Positions 1-6,379 are shown, counted from the first letter of the stretch. The stretch: 9,072 nucleotides of DNA from Thermoplasmata archaeon (GCA_020351895.1 CP070672.1:3255534-3264605); one strand, 5' to 3'. Made by a program: numbers and translations. The notes: generated from the sequence alone by a model not told the origin.

Positions 1-206
1 ATAGGTACAATGCTTACAATGGAACTGCTTTGGGCTTTGCTCATACTCTCCGTCAGACAGCCATATTCAGGCCGAGACATAAAAGCAAGAAGGTTAAGAA
101 CCTGTATTACACCGGCCAGTACACCCATCCTGGGATCGGTGTTCCTATGGTTATTATTTCATCCCAAATTCTCAGCAAAGAAATAGGTGTACATCATGCC
201 AAATAG
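1..206 (+). CDS. crtI: CrtI-type phytoene desaturase, C-terminal fragment
   Basis: This is the last 67 codons of a gene that enters from the left, read in the frame starting at base 3 and ending at TAG 204-206. The family consists of FAD-dependent enzymes that remove hydrogens from phytoene (or diapophytoene) to build the conjugated chain of carotenoids at the membrane. What is visible matches the conserved C-terminal end of the family: an HTLRQ helix, an FRP step, then [16 protein letters not shown] followed by a hydrophobic VIIS segment. This is the part of the fold that closes the FAD site. The FAD-binding Rossmann start lies outside the window. It overlaps the start of the synthase gene by about 11 bases, which implies coupled translation and strengthens both calls. 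The exact desaturation pattern (CrtI, CrtN or CrtD type) cannot be told from this fragment. Confidence 0.85.
   Translation, partial: RYNAYNGTALGFAHTLRQTAIFRPRHKSKKVKNLYYTGQYTHPGIGVPMVIISSQILSKEIGVHHAK
185..189 (+). promoter_or_regulatory. Ribosome binding site of crtB
   Basis: AGGTG lies 6 bases before ATG 196 and inside the coding end of the desaturase. It decides the ATG start over the in-frame GTG at 187, which partly overlaps this motif and so could not use it. Confidence 0.6.
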
Positions 207-1020
207 AACCATTTACAGGATATTTAAAAGGGGTAGCAGAACCTACTTCTACAACAGCATATTCTTTCCAAAAAAGATCAGAGATGATGTCTTTATATTA
301 TACAGCTTTGTTAGAAAGGCTGACAATATGGTAGATTCAAATCCTCAGAAAGTAGATGAATTTAATGGCTTCAAGGAAAATTATTACAAAGCAAGGGCCG
401 GTGAAACAACAGGGGACATCGTTGTGGATTCCTTCTCTGATTTGGTTGATAGAAAGGAATTTGACGAAAAATGGGTGGATTCTTTCCTTGGATCCATGGA
501 GATGGACTTTACCAAGAAGAATTACAAGGACTTTGATGACCTGGATGGGTACATCTATGGATCCGCCGAGGTAATCGGGCTTTTCATGGCAAGAACATTA
601 GGGCTTAGGGACAAATCCCTGCCCCATGCAAGGTATCTGGGTAAGGCAATGCAGTATATCAATTTCATTCGAGACATTCCAGAGGATCTGAACTTTGGAA
701 GACAATATATTCCTATGGACCAATTAACGGATAGGGGTCTTGCTACCCTTGATTATGATGAGGTTATGATGAACAAAAAGGGATTCATAGATCTGGTTAG
801 GTCTCAGATCGATGTATACAATGATTGGCAGAGTTATGCAGAGAAAGGTTATAAGTATGTACCACGGAGGCTCCTTATCCCTATTAAAAACGCCTCAGAA
901 ATGTACAAATGGACTGGAAAAGTGATCAGGAGGAATCCAATGGTGGTTTTCAAAAAGAAGGTGAAGCCCTCGGTTCCCAGGATAGTCCTTAATATCAGCT
1001 ATAATACTTTGACGACATAA
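196..1020 (+). CDS. crtB: Phytoene/squalene synthase family protein
   Basis: The 274-residue product is of normal length for the trans-isoprenyl diphosphate synthase, head-to-head type. The enzyme condenses two prenyl diphosphates (two GGPP to phytoene, or two FPP to a C30 product) through a cyclopropyl intermediate. Both Mg-diphosphate-binding aspartate-rich motifs are present: DNMVD at residues 43-47 after a SFVRKA helix, and DIPED at 160-164 within the [18 protein letters not shown] signature. The start is set at ATG 196 because AGGTG at 185-189 sits 6 bases before it; an in-frame GTG at 187 would add three residues but has no upstream SD. The preceding desaturase gene ends inside this gene, at 206, so the two are very likely co-translated. 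That partner favours phytoene over squalene as product, although substrate length cannot be read from sequence. The 3' end is convergent with the next gene, with 6 bp between the stops. Confidence 0.88.
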   Translation: MPNRTIYRIFKRGSRTYFYNSIFFPKKIRDDVFILYSFVRKADNMVDSNPQKVDEFNGFKENYYKARAGETTGDIVVDSFSDLVDRKEFDEKWVDSFLGSMEMDFTKKNYKDFDDLDGYIYGSAEVIGLFMARTLGLRDKSLPHARYLGKAMQYINFIRDIPEDLNFGRQYIPMDQLTDRGLATLDYDEVMMNKKGFIDLVRSQIDVYNDWQSYAEKGYKYVPRRLLIPIKNASEMYKWTGKVIRRNPMVVFKKKVKPSVPRIVLNISYNTLTT

Positions 1021-1026
1021 TATATA

Positions 1027-1707
1027 CTATACCTCAAACGGAGTACCAATTTCGCAGATTATTACCTCCGCATCACACATTGACTCCACCATTCTTTTAA
1101 ATTTTATAGGGTCTTGTTTTATTTCAGAGAATGTATTGTAATGCATGGGCACTACAATGGGACTTTTGATCATCTGTGCTGCCTTTGCAGCATGCTCCGG
1201 TTTCATTGTAAATAATCCACCGATCGGAACCAAAAGAACATCAGGTCTATAAATCTCTCCTATCAATTTCATATCCAGAAAAAGAGAGGTATCACCTGTA
1301 TGGTAAACGGTTTTTTCTTCCTCAATTATAAATCCTGCAGGATTTCCTCCCGAAAAATTCAATTTCGAAAAATCGATTCCAGAGGAATGTAAAGCTTGAA
1401 CCATTGTAACCTTAATCCCCTTTACCTTAACATCCCCTCCGTAATTGATTCCAATTGCTTTGGCATGATTGATTTTAGCATATGTTGATATCTCATAATT
1501 GGATACAATGGGTATGCCATGTCTCTTGGAAAGAGCTATGGCATCACCAAAATGGTCCCTATGGCCGTGTGTAACCAAAATCAGGTCGCATATTATCTCA
1601 TCGAATGGAACTGTTATTACAGGATTTTCCCTGATAAAAGGATCAATAATAGTACGGATTTTCCCCTCTAATAAAAAGTTTGCATGCCCATACCATGTTA
1701 TCTTCAT
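1027..1707 (-). CDS. UPF0173-family metal-dependent hydrolase (metallo-beta-lactamase fold)
   Basis: The 226-residue product is the usual length for the UPF0173 / YtkL-like group. It starts with the family signature MKITWYGHANF (H8) and carries the two-metal binding set: HGHRDH at residues 47-52 (H47, H49, D51, H52), H107 in QALHSSG, HTGDT with H136 and D139, and H189 in VPMHYNTF. These are the ligands expected for two zinc (or other divalent) ions that activate water. It should be a soluble cytoplasmic hydrolase; the natural substrate of this family is not established and I do not propose one. ATG 1707 is chosen because GGTGA lies 5 bases upstream and it leaves the family N-terminus intact; upstream in-frame TTG 1719 and GTG 1716 are possible but unsupported. 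The gene follows dinB on the same strand after a 37-base gap with no evident promoter, so co-transcription is likely. Confidence 0.9.
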   Translation of the reverse strand: MKITWYGHANFLLEGKIRTIIDPFIRENPVITVPFDEIICDLILVTHGHRDHFGDAIALSKRHGIPIVSNYEISTYAKINHAKAIGINYGGDVKVKGIKVTMVQALHSSGIDFSKLNFSGGNPAGFIIEEEKTVYHTGDTSLFLDMKLIGEIYRPDVLLVPIGGLFTMKPEHAAKAAQMIKSPIVVPMHYNTFSEIKQDPIKFKRMVESMCDAEVIICEIGTPFEV

Positions 1708-1712
1708 AATGT

Positions 1713-1717
1713 TCACC
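1713..1717 (-). promoter_or_regulatory. Ribosome binding site of the UPF0173 gene
   Basis: GGTGA (minus strand) lies 5 bases before ATG 1707. It overlaps the upstream candidate starts TTG 1719 and GTG 1716, which argues against either being used. Confidence 0.6.
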
Positions 1718-1744
1718 AATCAAGATAAGGGAGTGGCTGTTTAT

Positions 1745-2836
1745 TTAGATTGTGCTTTCCTCAATAGGTAAAGTTAACTGCTTATGGTCTACATCTGATT
1801 GATTTTTAAGATTAGAAACCGAGATGCCGACAAGCCTCGTCTTTCTTTTCCCGATATCTGTTTTTAAAAGAAGTCTCTTAATTATCGCCATGATGATGTA
1901 AGAATCATCCACAGCTTCCCTTAATGTAGTCCTTCTTGAGATTCGCCTGAAATTATAATACTTTACCTTCAGGGTGATGGTCCTCCCTGCAATATTATAC
2001 CTTTTCATCCTATCCGTTAGCCTCTCTGAAATACCTTCAAGTATCTCCACAATTTCCCCCACATCATCAAGATCCTCATGCAAGGTCCTTTCACTTCCAA
2101 TGGATTTTCGAGAGTGGAAAAGGTGCACCTCCCTCGAATCTATCAGATGGGCCATATTGTAGAAATAGTAACCCGATTTTCCGAAATACCTCCTCAGCTC
2201 CTCCCGGGAATATCTCTTAAGATCCGCCCCTGTCTCGATCCCCAGATCCTTCATTTTTTTCTCAGTTGCCTTCCCAACACCTCGGAATTTCCTGATGGGG
2301 AGATTGTCAATGAACTCTGCTGCCCCTTCCCGCGTTATGATCGTGATGCCAAAGGGCTTGTGAAAATCGGATCCCACCTTGGCAAGAAACTTATTAAAGG
2401 AAACCCCTGCAGAAGCTGTACAGCCTGTTTTTTCGTTTATCTGATTCAGAATATCCTTGGCTATCTGTTCTGCAGATTCCATCCCCTTTTTGTTCTCTGT
2501 TACATCCAAATAGGCCTCATCCCAGGACACAGGTTCTACTAAATCTGTGTACTCATGGAATATCTCCCTGATCTGATCCGATACTTCCTTATATACGTCG
2601 AATCTTGGAGGAACGAATATTGCGTGTGGACATAACCTCAAAGCTTTAGAGGAAGACATGGCAGAATGTATTCCATACTCTCGGGCTTCATAGGAGCAGG
2701 TCTGTACCACACCCCTTCCATGAGGTCCACCCCCAACACAAACAGGTTTACCCCTAAGTTCAGGATTGTCCCTCTGCTCAACCGCTGCATAGAAGGCATC
2801 CATATCCACATGAATTATTTTTCGGCCTTTTTCCAT
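1745..2836 (-). CDS. dinB: DNA polymerase IV (Y-family, translesion)
   Basis: The 363-residue product is close to the length of known DinB/Dpo4 enzymes. It is a low-fidelity, non-processive polymerase that copies across damaged template bases. The palm catalytic acids are visible: D11 in HVDMDAFY and the D106-E107 pair in SWDEAYLD; D13 completes the DxD. Y16 is at the steric-gate position that excludes ribonucleotides. The fingers segment with SYEAREYGI follows, then the thumb helix-hairpin-helix around FRGVGKATEKK, then a little-finger domain. The C-terminus ends in QLTLPIEE, resembling a sliding-clamp binding peptide. ATG 2836 is chosen because AGGAGGA lies 4 bases upstream and the protein then begins like other DinBs; an upstream in-frame extension to 2917 would run through the promoter and look non-protein-like. 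It probably heads a two-gene unit with the UPF0173 hydrolase. Confidence 0.95.
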   Translation of the reverse strand: MEKGRKIIHVDMDAFYAAVEQRDNPELRGKPVCVGGGPHGRGVVQTCSYEAREYGIHSAMSSSKALRLCPHAIFVPPRFDVYKEVSDQIREIFHEYTDLVEPVSWDEAYLDVTENKKGMESAEQIAKDILNQINEKTGCTASAGVSFNKFLAKVGSDFHKPFGITIITREGAAEFIDNLPIRKFRGVGKATEKKMKDLGIETGADLKRYSREELRRYFGKSGYYFYNMAHLIDSREVHLFHSRKSIGSERTLHEDLDDVGEIVEILEGISERLTDRMKRYNIAGRTITLKVKYYNFRRISRRTTLREAVDDSYIIMAIIKRLLLKTDIGKRKTRLVGISVSNLKNQSDVDHKQLTLPIEESTI

Positions 2837-2840
2837 TTTG

Positions 2841-2847
2841 TCCTCCT
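2841..2847 (-). promoter_or_regulatory. Strong ribosome binding site of dinB
   Basis: AGGAGGA on the minus strand ends 4 bases before ATG 2836. It is the strongest SD in the window and fixes the dinB start, ruling out the longer open frame that reaches 2917. Confidence 0.75.
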
Positions 2848-2863
2848 TTTTAAAGTCTGGTTG

Positions 2864-2880
2864 ATTATAAAGTTTTTTTT
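2864..2880 (-). promoter_or_regulatory. Archaeal promoter (BRE/TATA) for dinB
   Basis: On the minus strand an A-rich run (A8, from T8 at 2873-2880) is followed by TTTATAAT (complement of 2864-2871). This matches an archaeal BRE plus TATA box. The TATA centre is about 32 bases before the dinB ATG, placing transcription start near 2843 and leaving a very short leader that holds the SD. No SOS-type operator is recognised. Confidence 0.55.
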
Positions 2881-2952
2881 CGATAGAGTTGAATGAAAGT
2901 AAAATTTTGTACAACAAGAGAAAATCCAGATCATGAAGGATTTTATGGGATA

Positions 2953-2961
2953 TTATTTATA
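2953..2961 (+). promoter_or_regulatory. Putative TATA box for the first zinc-ribbon membrane gene
   Basis: TTATTTATA has its centre about 35 bases before ATG 2992, so transcription would start roughly 7-10 bases before the codon. That fits a near-leaderless message and the absence of a well-placed SD. If the gene really starts at 2893 this site would be inside coding sequence and meaningless. Confidence 0.4.
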
Positions 2962-2991
2962 CCTCGAAAACCATTTTATAATTGTGGGGTC

Positions 2992-3300
2992 ATGTTAACC
3001 TATTATTGCCTTGCGGGTGTAGTGGTCGTAATATTTGTCATTGCATTTATTTGGTTTTTCTTCGTGGAATCCTTGGTCAGTAGGCCCCCTCCTATACCAT
3101 TACCTCCCCCTATACCACCGCAACAAACTCAACAACCTGGTCAACCACCTTATCCCCGAAAGCCATATCTTTCTGTTCCACAGGAAACAAAGGTAGAGGT
3201 CGGTATCTGTAAGAGTTGTGGAAAACGGATTCCCCTCATTGATGACAATTGTATATACTGTGGAGCCAAACAAACTTCTGAGTTCGAAAAATCTCACTAG
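2992..3300 (+). CDS. Small membrane protein with proline-rich linker and C-terminal zinc ribbon
   Basis: I do not recognise a named family for this 102-residue protein. Residues 7-28 form one strongly hydrophobic helix (VVVVIFVIAFIWFFF region), followed by a proline-rich linker at about 31-57 with PPPIPLPPPIPP, then a zinc ribbon at 71-92 with C73-x2-C76 and C87-x2-C90 (CKSCGKRI and CIYCGAK). The predicted topology is an N-terminal anchor with the ribbon probably cytoplasmic, based on the usual habit of such proteins. The frame is open back to ATG 2893, but I choose ATG 2992: it puts the anchor at the N-terminus, and a TATA-like TTATTTATA at 2953-2961 sits about 35 bases before it, as for a near-leaderless message. 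No clear SD supports either start. It is followed by a gene with the same overall plan. Single-ribbon proteins of this kind often serve as scaffolds, but the role here is unknown. Confidence 0.68.
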   Translation: MLTYYCLAGVVVVIFVIAFIWFFFVESLVSRPPPIPLPPPIPPQQTQQPGQPPYPRKPYLSVPQETKVEVGICKSCGKRIPLIDDNCIYCGAKQTSEFEKSH

Positions 3301-3305
3301 TTGGA

Positions 3306-3331
3306 TTTATAAACTGATATATGTTTATATA
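3306..3331 (+). promoter_or_regulatory. Putative promoter region for the second zinc-ribbon membrane gene
   Basis: Two TATA-like boxes occur just after the first gene's stop: TTTATAAA at 3306-3313 and TTTATATA at 3324-3331. Either would start transcription near 3335-3355, giving a leader of about 75-95 bases before ATG 3430, unusually long for this window. A weaker TACATATAG at 3400-3408 is too close given the SD at 3421. The boxes suggest the gene can be expressed apart from its upstream neighbour. Confidence 0.4.
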
Positions 3332-3420
3332 CGATTAAATTGGTACATACAGCGAAAAAACAACTACAAAAATGGGGCGAGAGGGAATTACGAAAATTCT
3401 ACATATAGAGGATCAAATCA

Positions 3421-3425
3421 GGTGA
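3421..3425 (+). promoter_or_regulatory. Ribosome binding site of the second zinc-ribbon membrane gene
   Basis: GGTGA lies 4 bases before ATG 3430 and supports that start. The same GGTGA form precedes the UPF0173 gene. Confidence 0.6.
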
Positions 3426-3429
3426 ACAA

Positions 3430-3981
3430 ATGGATATCCGCGGTCTAAGGTCATTGAATCTCGTGGGGACGGTCTTATTTGGATTGTTCGGTGTATTAAT
3501 ACCTCTTTTCTTTATATTTCCATTCGGTTTTATGTTTTGGATGGCTCCTGGTGAAGAGTTTTTTACCATCTGTTTCACTATTATAGTTGTTTGGATACTT
3601 ATCGTTGCCTTTTTAACGTTCATGCTATATCAAAATACGGTTATAGGTTTAGACCAAGGTAATTTCCATAATGCAAAAAAATGGGCCCTCTATGGAGCAA
3701 TAATGGGATTTTTCCTTGGGGGTACTGGTGGTCTTGGGATCATCACATTTATCATATTCCTGATATCATACATTTCATTCGATGAAGCGGTTTGGCCTAA
3801 GCCATATTATTACCCTCCTCCCGGGTACTACCCATTCCCCCCGCCCTATTATGGCCCACAATACCCTCCTCAACCTTCAGGACAAACAACGTTATGCCCG
3901 AACTGCAGGCAGCCTTTAAAATACATGTCAGAATACAAAAAATGGTACTGTAATACATGCAAAATATATGTTAAATCCTAA
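3430..3981 (+). CDS. Multi-pass membrane protein with Pro/Tyr-rich linker and C-terminal zinc ribbon
   Basis: This is a 183-residue protein of unknown function. There are three likely membrane helices, at about residues 11-38, 45-68 and 86-116. A short linker rich in proline, tyrosine and glycine follows (about 123-150, with YYYPPPGYYPFPPPYYG), then a zinc ribbon with C156-x2-C159 and C174-x2-C177 (CPNCRQPL and YCNTCKIY). The ribbon is likely cytoplasmic, but an odd number of helices would need the N-terminus outside; I cannot fix the topology. The start at ATG 3430 has GGTGA at 3421-3425, 4 bases upstream. It lies 129 bases after the preceding small zinc-ribbon membrane protein and shares its helix-linker-ribbon order, although the sequences are not obviously alike. 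Similar architectures are common among archaeal hypothetical proteins. The gene converges with the glycosyltransferase, with 44 bases between stops. Confidence 0.8.
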   Translation: MDIRGLRSLNLVGTVLFGLFGVLIPLFFIFPFGFMFWMAPGEEFFTICFTIIVVWILIVAFLTFMLYQNTVIGLDQGNFHNAKKWALYGAIMGFFLGGTGGLGIITFIIFLISYISFDEAVWPKPYYYPPPGYYPFPPPYYGPQYPPQPSGQTTLCPNCRQPLKYMSEYKKWYCNTCKIYVKS

Positions 3982-4025
3982 AAGATACTTTATACCACAA
4001 GTAGTTGGGTCCCTAATCATCCAAA

Positions 4026-4718
4026 CTACAGTTTTTCCTTGATAAGCCTGGTTGCAATCGTGAAACCGTGTTTTAAGGAGTTGAGTTTTGAAGGGGCGAT
4101 TCTCTTGTTGTAATGTATGGGAATTTCACCAATCTTGTAGCCCATTTTAACGCATTTGGCGTACATTTCAGCCTCGATATCGAAGTGTCTTGCATCTAGA
4201 TTAAGACGCTTAACGACATCGCCCTTAAATCCCCACATTCCTGTGCATAAATCGCTGACCCTATGTCCATTGGGGAACAAAACATTGGCTGCTCCGGTTA
4301 GGAACCTATTGCCCATATAGTTCAACTTGCTCATGGCCCCAGGCATGATCTTGCCATTGAGCCTTGAGCCAAGAACTACATCGTATTCTTCAGATTCGAG
4401 GAGAGGCAACATATCCATGATGTGGTAACCTGGATAGGTGTCGTCAGAATCCAACATGAAAAGATATGTGCCATCGAAGGCATTGAAGGCAGCCCTCATG
4501 CCCATGCCCTTTCCTTTTCCTTTCTGTAAAATCAGGCGCGCCCCCCTGTCCCGAGCGATCTTCCTGGTGTTATCAGTGCTGTTGCCGTCAACAACCATGA
4601 TATCTATTTCATATCCCTTTTTCATGAGTCTGTTGACAGGTATGCCGTCAATTACCCTGCCTATTGTTAACTCTTCATCCAATGCGGGTAAAACCACCGA
4701 AATTTGGTTTTTAGGCAT
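4026..4718 (-). CDS. GT2-family glycosyltransferase, DPM1-like
   Basis: This is a 230-residue protein with a single GT-A domain and no membrane helices. It has the GT2 N-terminal signature SVVLPALDEELTIG (D14, E15 region), the nucleotide-binding VDGNSTDNT with D44, the KGKGKGMGMRAAF stretch, and the metal-binding DSD at residues 90-92 in FMLDSDDTYPG. Further on are LGSR (117-119), LCTGMWGFK and HFDIEAEMYAK, which are typical of archaeal dolichol-phosphate-mannose-synthase-like enzymes. These transfer a hexose from a nucleotide sugar to a polyprenyl phosphate at the cytoplasmic face of the membrane, usually for N-glycosylation or glycolipid synthesis. Which sugar is used cannot be read. It lies in the same strand block as UDP-glucose dehydrogenase, which suits a glycan assembly role. 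The start at ATG 4718 is the first in frame; only a weak GGGA precedes it, so it may be a near-leaderless message from the promoter at about 4752. Confidence 0.88.
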   Translation of the reverse strand: MPKNQISVVLPALDEELTIGRVIDGIPVNRLMKKGYEIDIMVVDGNSTDNTRKIARDRGARLILQKGKGKGMGMRAAFNAFDGTYLFMLDSDDTYPGYHIMDMLPLLESEEYDVVLGSRLNGKIMPGAMSKLNYMGNRFLTGAANVLFPNGHRVSDLCTGMWGFKGDVVKRLNLDARHFDIEAEMYAKCVKMGYKIGEIPIHYNKRIAPSKLNSLKHGFTIATRLIKEKL

Positions 4719-4744
4719 ATTCCCAACCCAAGTGTCTATACACT

Positions 4745-4765
4745 AACTTATATTTAAGTTTTAGG
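4745..4765 (-). promoter_or_regulatory. Promoter with inverted repeat upstream of the glycosyltransferase
   Basis: On the minus strand CTAAAACTT is followed by AAATATAA, a BRE/TATA-like pair with its centre about 34 bases before ATG 4718, implying a leader of roughly 10 bases. The TATA element is the core of an inverted repeat, AACTTA-TATT-TAAGTT (4745-4760). This could be a repressor site covering the TATA box or simply AT-rich chance symmetry. Confidence 0.45.
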
Positions 4766-4821
4766 AATGGTAAAAAACCCGTTTAACCTCGAAAAATCGT
4801 ATCTAATCGGCGAAATTCGTC

Positions 4822-5001
4822 CTATTCCAAATTCTTTGGAAGTAGATTTGGAATCCCCTCCTCAATTGGATAATCCACACCGCATTTTGTGCAGGTCAGA
4901 ACCCCCTTAATTATCTCCTTTTCATCCTCCTTTTCAATGGAGAGGGTCAGATCTGATTTGCATGTCGGGCAGCATATGATTTCCATAAGGTCTCTTTTCA
5001 T
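4822..5001 (-). CDS. Trm112-like zinc-binding methyltransferase activator
   Basis: This 59-residue small gene starts with MKRDLMEIICCPTCKSDL, and ends with CTKCGVDYPIEEGIPNLLP. This is the Trm112/UPF0434 pattern: a zinc ribbon of C11-x2-C14 and C37-x2-C40 (C10 is an extra cysteine), a central charged stretch, and the closing YPI..GIP.LLP signature. In eukaryotes and in the archaeon Haloferax, Trm112 is a small partner that stabilises and activates several SAM-dependent methyltransferases acting on tRNA, rRNA and translation factors. Short bacterial relatives (YcaR type) occur beside cell-envelope genes, so the surface-glycan context here is not unusual. ATG 5001 is preceded by AGGTT at 5008-5012; a second ATG at 4986 would cut the conserved start. 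It follows UDP-glucose dehydrogenase by 49 bases and precedes the glycosyltransferase by 103 bases. No methyltransferase is seen in the window. Confidence 0.82.
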   Translation of the reverse strand: MKRDLMEIICCPTCKSDLTLSIEKEDEKEIIKGVLTCTKCGVDYPIEEGIPNLLPKNLE

Positions 5002-5030
5002 ATTATCAACCTGGCATCAATGTCATTGCA

Positions 5031-5038
5031 TTTATAAT
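5031..5038 (-). promoter_or_regulatory. Putative TATA box for the Trm112-like gene
   Basis: ATTATAAA on the minus strand (complement of TTTATAAT) is centred about 34 bases before ATG 5001, in the 49-base gap after the UDP-glucose dehydrogenase stop. It would give a short leader containing AGGTT. The gene may thus be transcribed on its own as well as by read-through. Confidence 0.4.
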
Positions 5039-5050
5039 TTCCCCAACAGG

Positions 5051-6379
5051 CTATGGATTTTTCCAGCCGATACCAAGGTATTTTACCCCCTCAGATGTGA
5101 AACTTTCTGGGTCGAAGGTCCTTCTGCCATCGATTATCAGGGGGGTTTTCATCAAATCCTTAAAATCCTGTGGTGTGAGAGACTTGAACTCAGACCAATC
5201 GCTTTGGATAATACAGATATCAGCATCCCTTAGGGCCTCTTTGGCTGATTCAGCGTATGTAATATTCTTTTCAGTCAACTTTTTGAAATTATCGATAGCT
5301 TTAGGATCGTAGGCTATCACCTGTGATCCCTTTTCTATGAGTCCCTGAGCTATTGGCAATGCCCTTGTATATCTGACATCGTCAGTGTCTGGTTTGAAAG
5401 AAAGCCCTAGGAGGGCGACTCTTTTATCATTCAATGGACCAATCTTGTTCTCAGCCAATTCTATGATCCGTCGCGGCTGGGTTTCGTTTACATCCAAAAT
5501 GGCATTTAAGATCCTTGCGTTATATCCCTTTTTCTTTGATACAGCTGCAATTGCATTTACATCCTTTGGAAAACAGGAACCACCGAATCCAACTCCGGCA
5601 TTTAAAAAAGCAGGGTTTATACGAAAATCCATGCCCACACCCTTCATCATCTCATAAACATCCACACCGAAGAATTCGCATATGTTGGCGAATTCGTTTG
5701 CAAACGTGATTTTCGTGGCTAAAAGACAGTTTGCACCGTACTTCACCATCTCCGCGGTCCTAAGGTCGGTTTCAAATTTCGGGCAGTCGAATCCCTCGTA
5801 CACCTTCATGACGGTATCTATGCTTCTTTGATCGTATCCCCCGACGCATATTCGATCGGGATGTAGGCTGTCCTGTAAGGCTGCTCCTTCTCTCAGAAAT
5901 TCAGGATTCATACACAATCCGAAATCCTCTCCCACCTTCTTTTTAGATTTCTCTTCTAAAATAGGAAGTATAAGAGAATCCGTGGTGGAAGGAGTGATGG
6001 TGCTTTTTGCTACCACGACATGATATCTATCCATCTCCGTCAAGGCCATCCCGATATCTGCGGCAACTTTTTCTACATGGCCCAGGTCGATGGAGCCATC
6101 TGGCATCGAAGGGGTGCCTACGCAGATGAATGTGATATCACTATTCTTTATACACGATATGTTATCGGTTGCACCGTGAAATAGTCCAGATTCCACGACT
6201 TCTTGGACGAGTTCATCCAATCCTGGTTCATAGAAGGGGGTCATCCCAGAATTCAGTTTCTCGGCCTTTTCAGGGGTTGTTGTGGTGCATGTTGTATCGA
6301 AGCCGTGCTTTGCAAAGGCAGCTCCTGTGACAAGGCCAACATAACCCATTCCTATCATGGTTATCTTCAAGTCCTTCAT
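5051..6379 (-). CDS. ugd: UDP-glucose 6-dehydrogenase
   Basis: The 442-residue enzyme has the normal family length. It oxidises UDP-glucose twice, to UDP-glucuronate, with two NAD(P)+; in haloarchaea the homologue AglM feeds N-glycosylation. Seen in order: the Rossmann GMGYVG at residues 10-15, CVGTP at 86-90, STITP at 126-130, the NPEFLREG signature at 158-165, conserved K213 and N217 in MVKYGANCLL, and the catalytic C269 in GFGGSCFPKD. The GFGGSC form separates it from UDP-ManNAc dehydrogenases, which usually carry GGHC. The C-terminal UDP-binding domain starts near residue 315 (VALLGLSFKPDTDDVR). One oddity is that the beta-2 turn reads TTCTTTTPEK at 29-38 where the family normally has an acidic VDID-type stretch. 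ATG 6379 is preceded by GGAGAT, 4 bases upstream. It lies downstream of the PKD surface protein and upstream of the Trm112-like gene. Confidence 0.94.
   Translation of the reverse strand: MKDLKITMIGMGYVGLVTGAAFAKHGFDTTCTTTTPEKAEKLNSGMTPFYEPGLDELVQEVVESGLFHGATDNISCIKNSDITFICVGTPSMPDGSIDLGHVEKVAADIGMALTEMDRYHVVVAKSTITPSTTDSLILPILEEKSKKKVGEDFGLCMNPEFLREGAALQDSLHPDRICVGGYDQRSIDTVMKVYEGFDCPKFETDLRTAEMVKYGANCLLATKITFANEFANICEFFGVDVYEMMKGVGMDFRINPAFLNAGVGFGGSCFPKDVNAIAAVSKKKGYNARILNAILDVNETQPRRIIELAENKIGPLNDKRVALLGLSFKPDTDDVRYTRALPIAQGLIEKGSQVIAYDPKAIDNFKKLTEKNITYAESAKEALRDADICIIQSDWSEFKSLTPQDFKDLMKTPLIIDGRRTFDPESFTSEGVKYLGIGWKNP

Noticed and set aside
356..574. Plus-strand 72-codon frame inside crtB
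   Set aside because: It is out of frame within a gene with intact catalytic motifs and has no SD or recognisable product.
2078..2542. Plus-strand open frame of 154 codons opposite dinB
   Set aside because: It lies wholly inside the well-supported polymerase gene on the other strand, has no recognisable domain or SD, and looks like a shadow frame.
2873..2880. T8 run as a plus-strand terminator
   Set aside because: No plus-strand gene ends before it; on the minus strand it is the A-rich BRE part of the dinB promoter.
4889..5233. Plus-strand open frame of 114 codons
   Set aside because: It spans the Trm112-like gene, the gap and the end of UDP-glucose dehydrogenase on the other strand, and its product resembles no protein I recognise.
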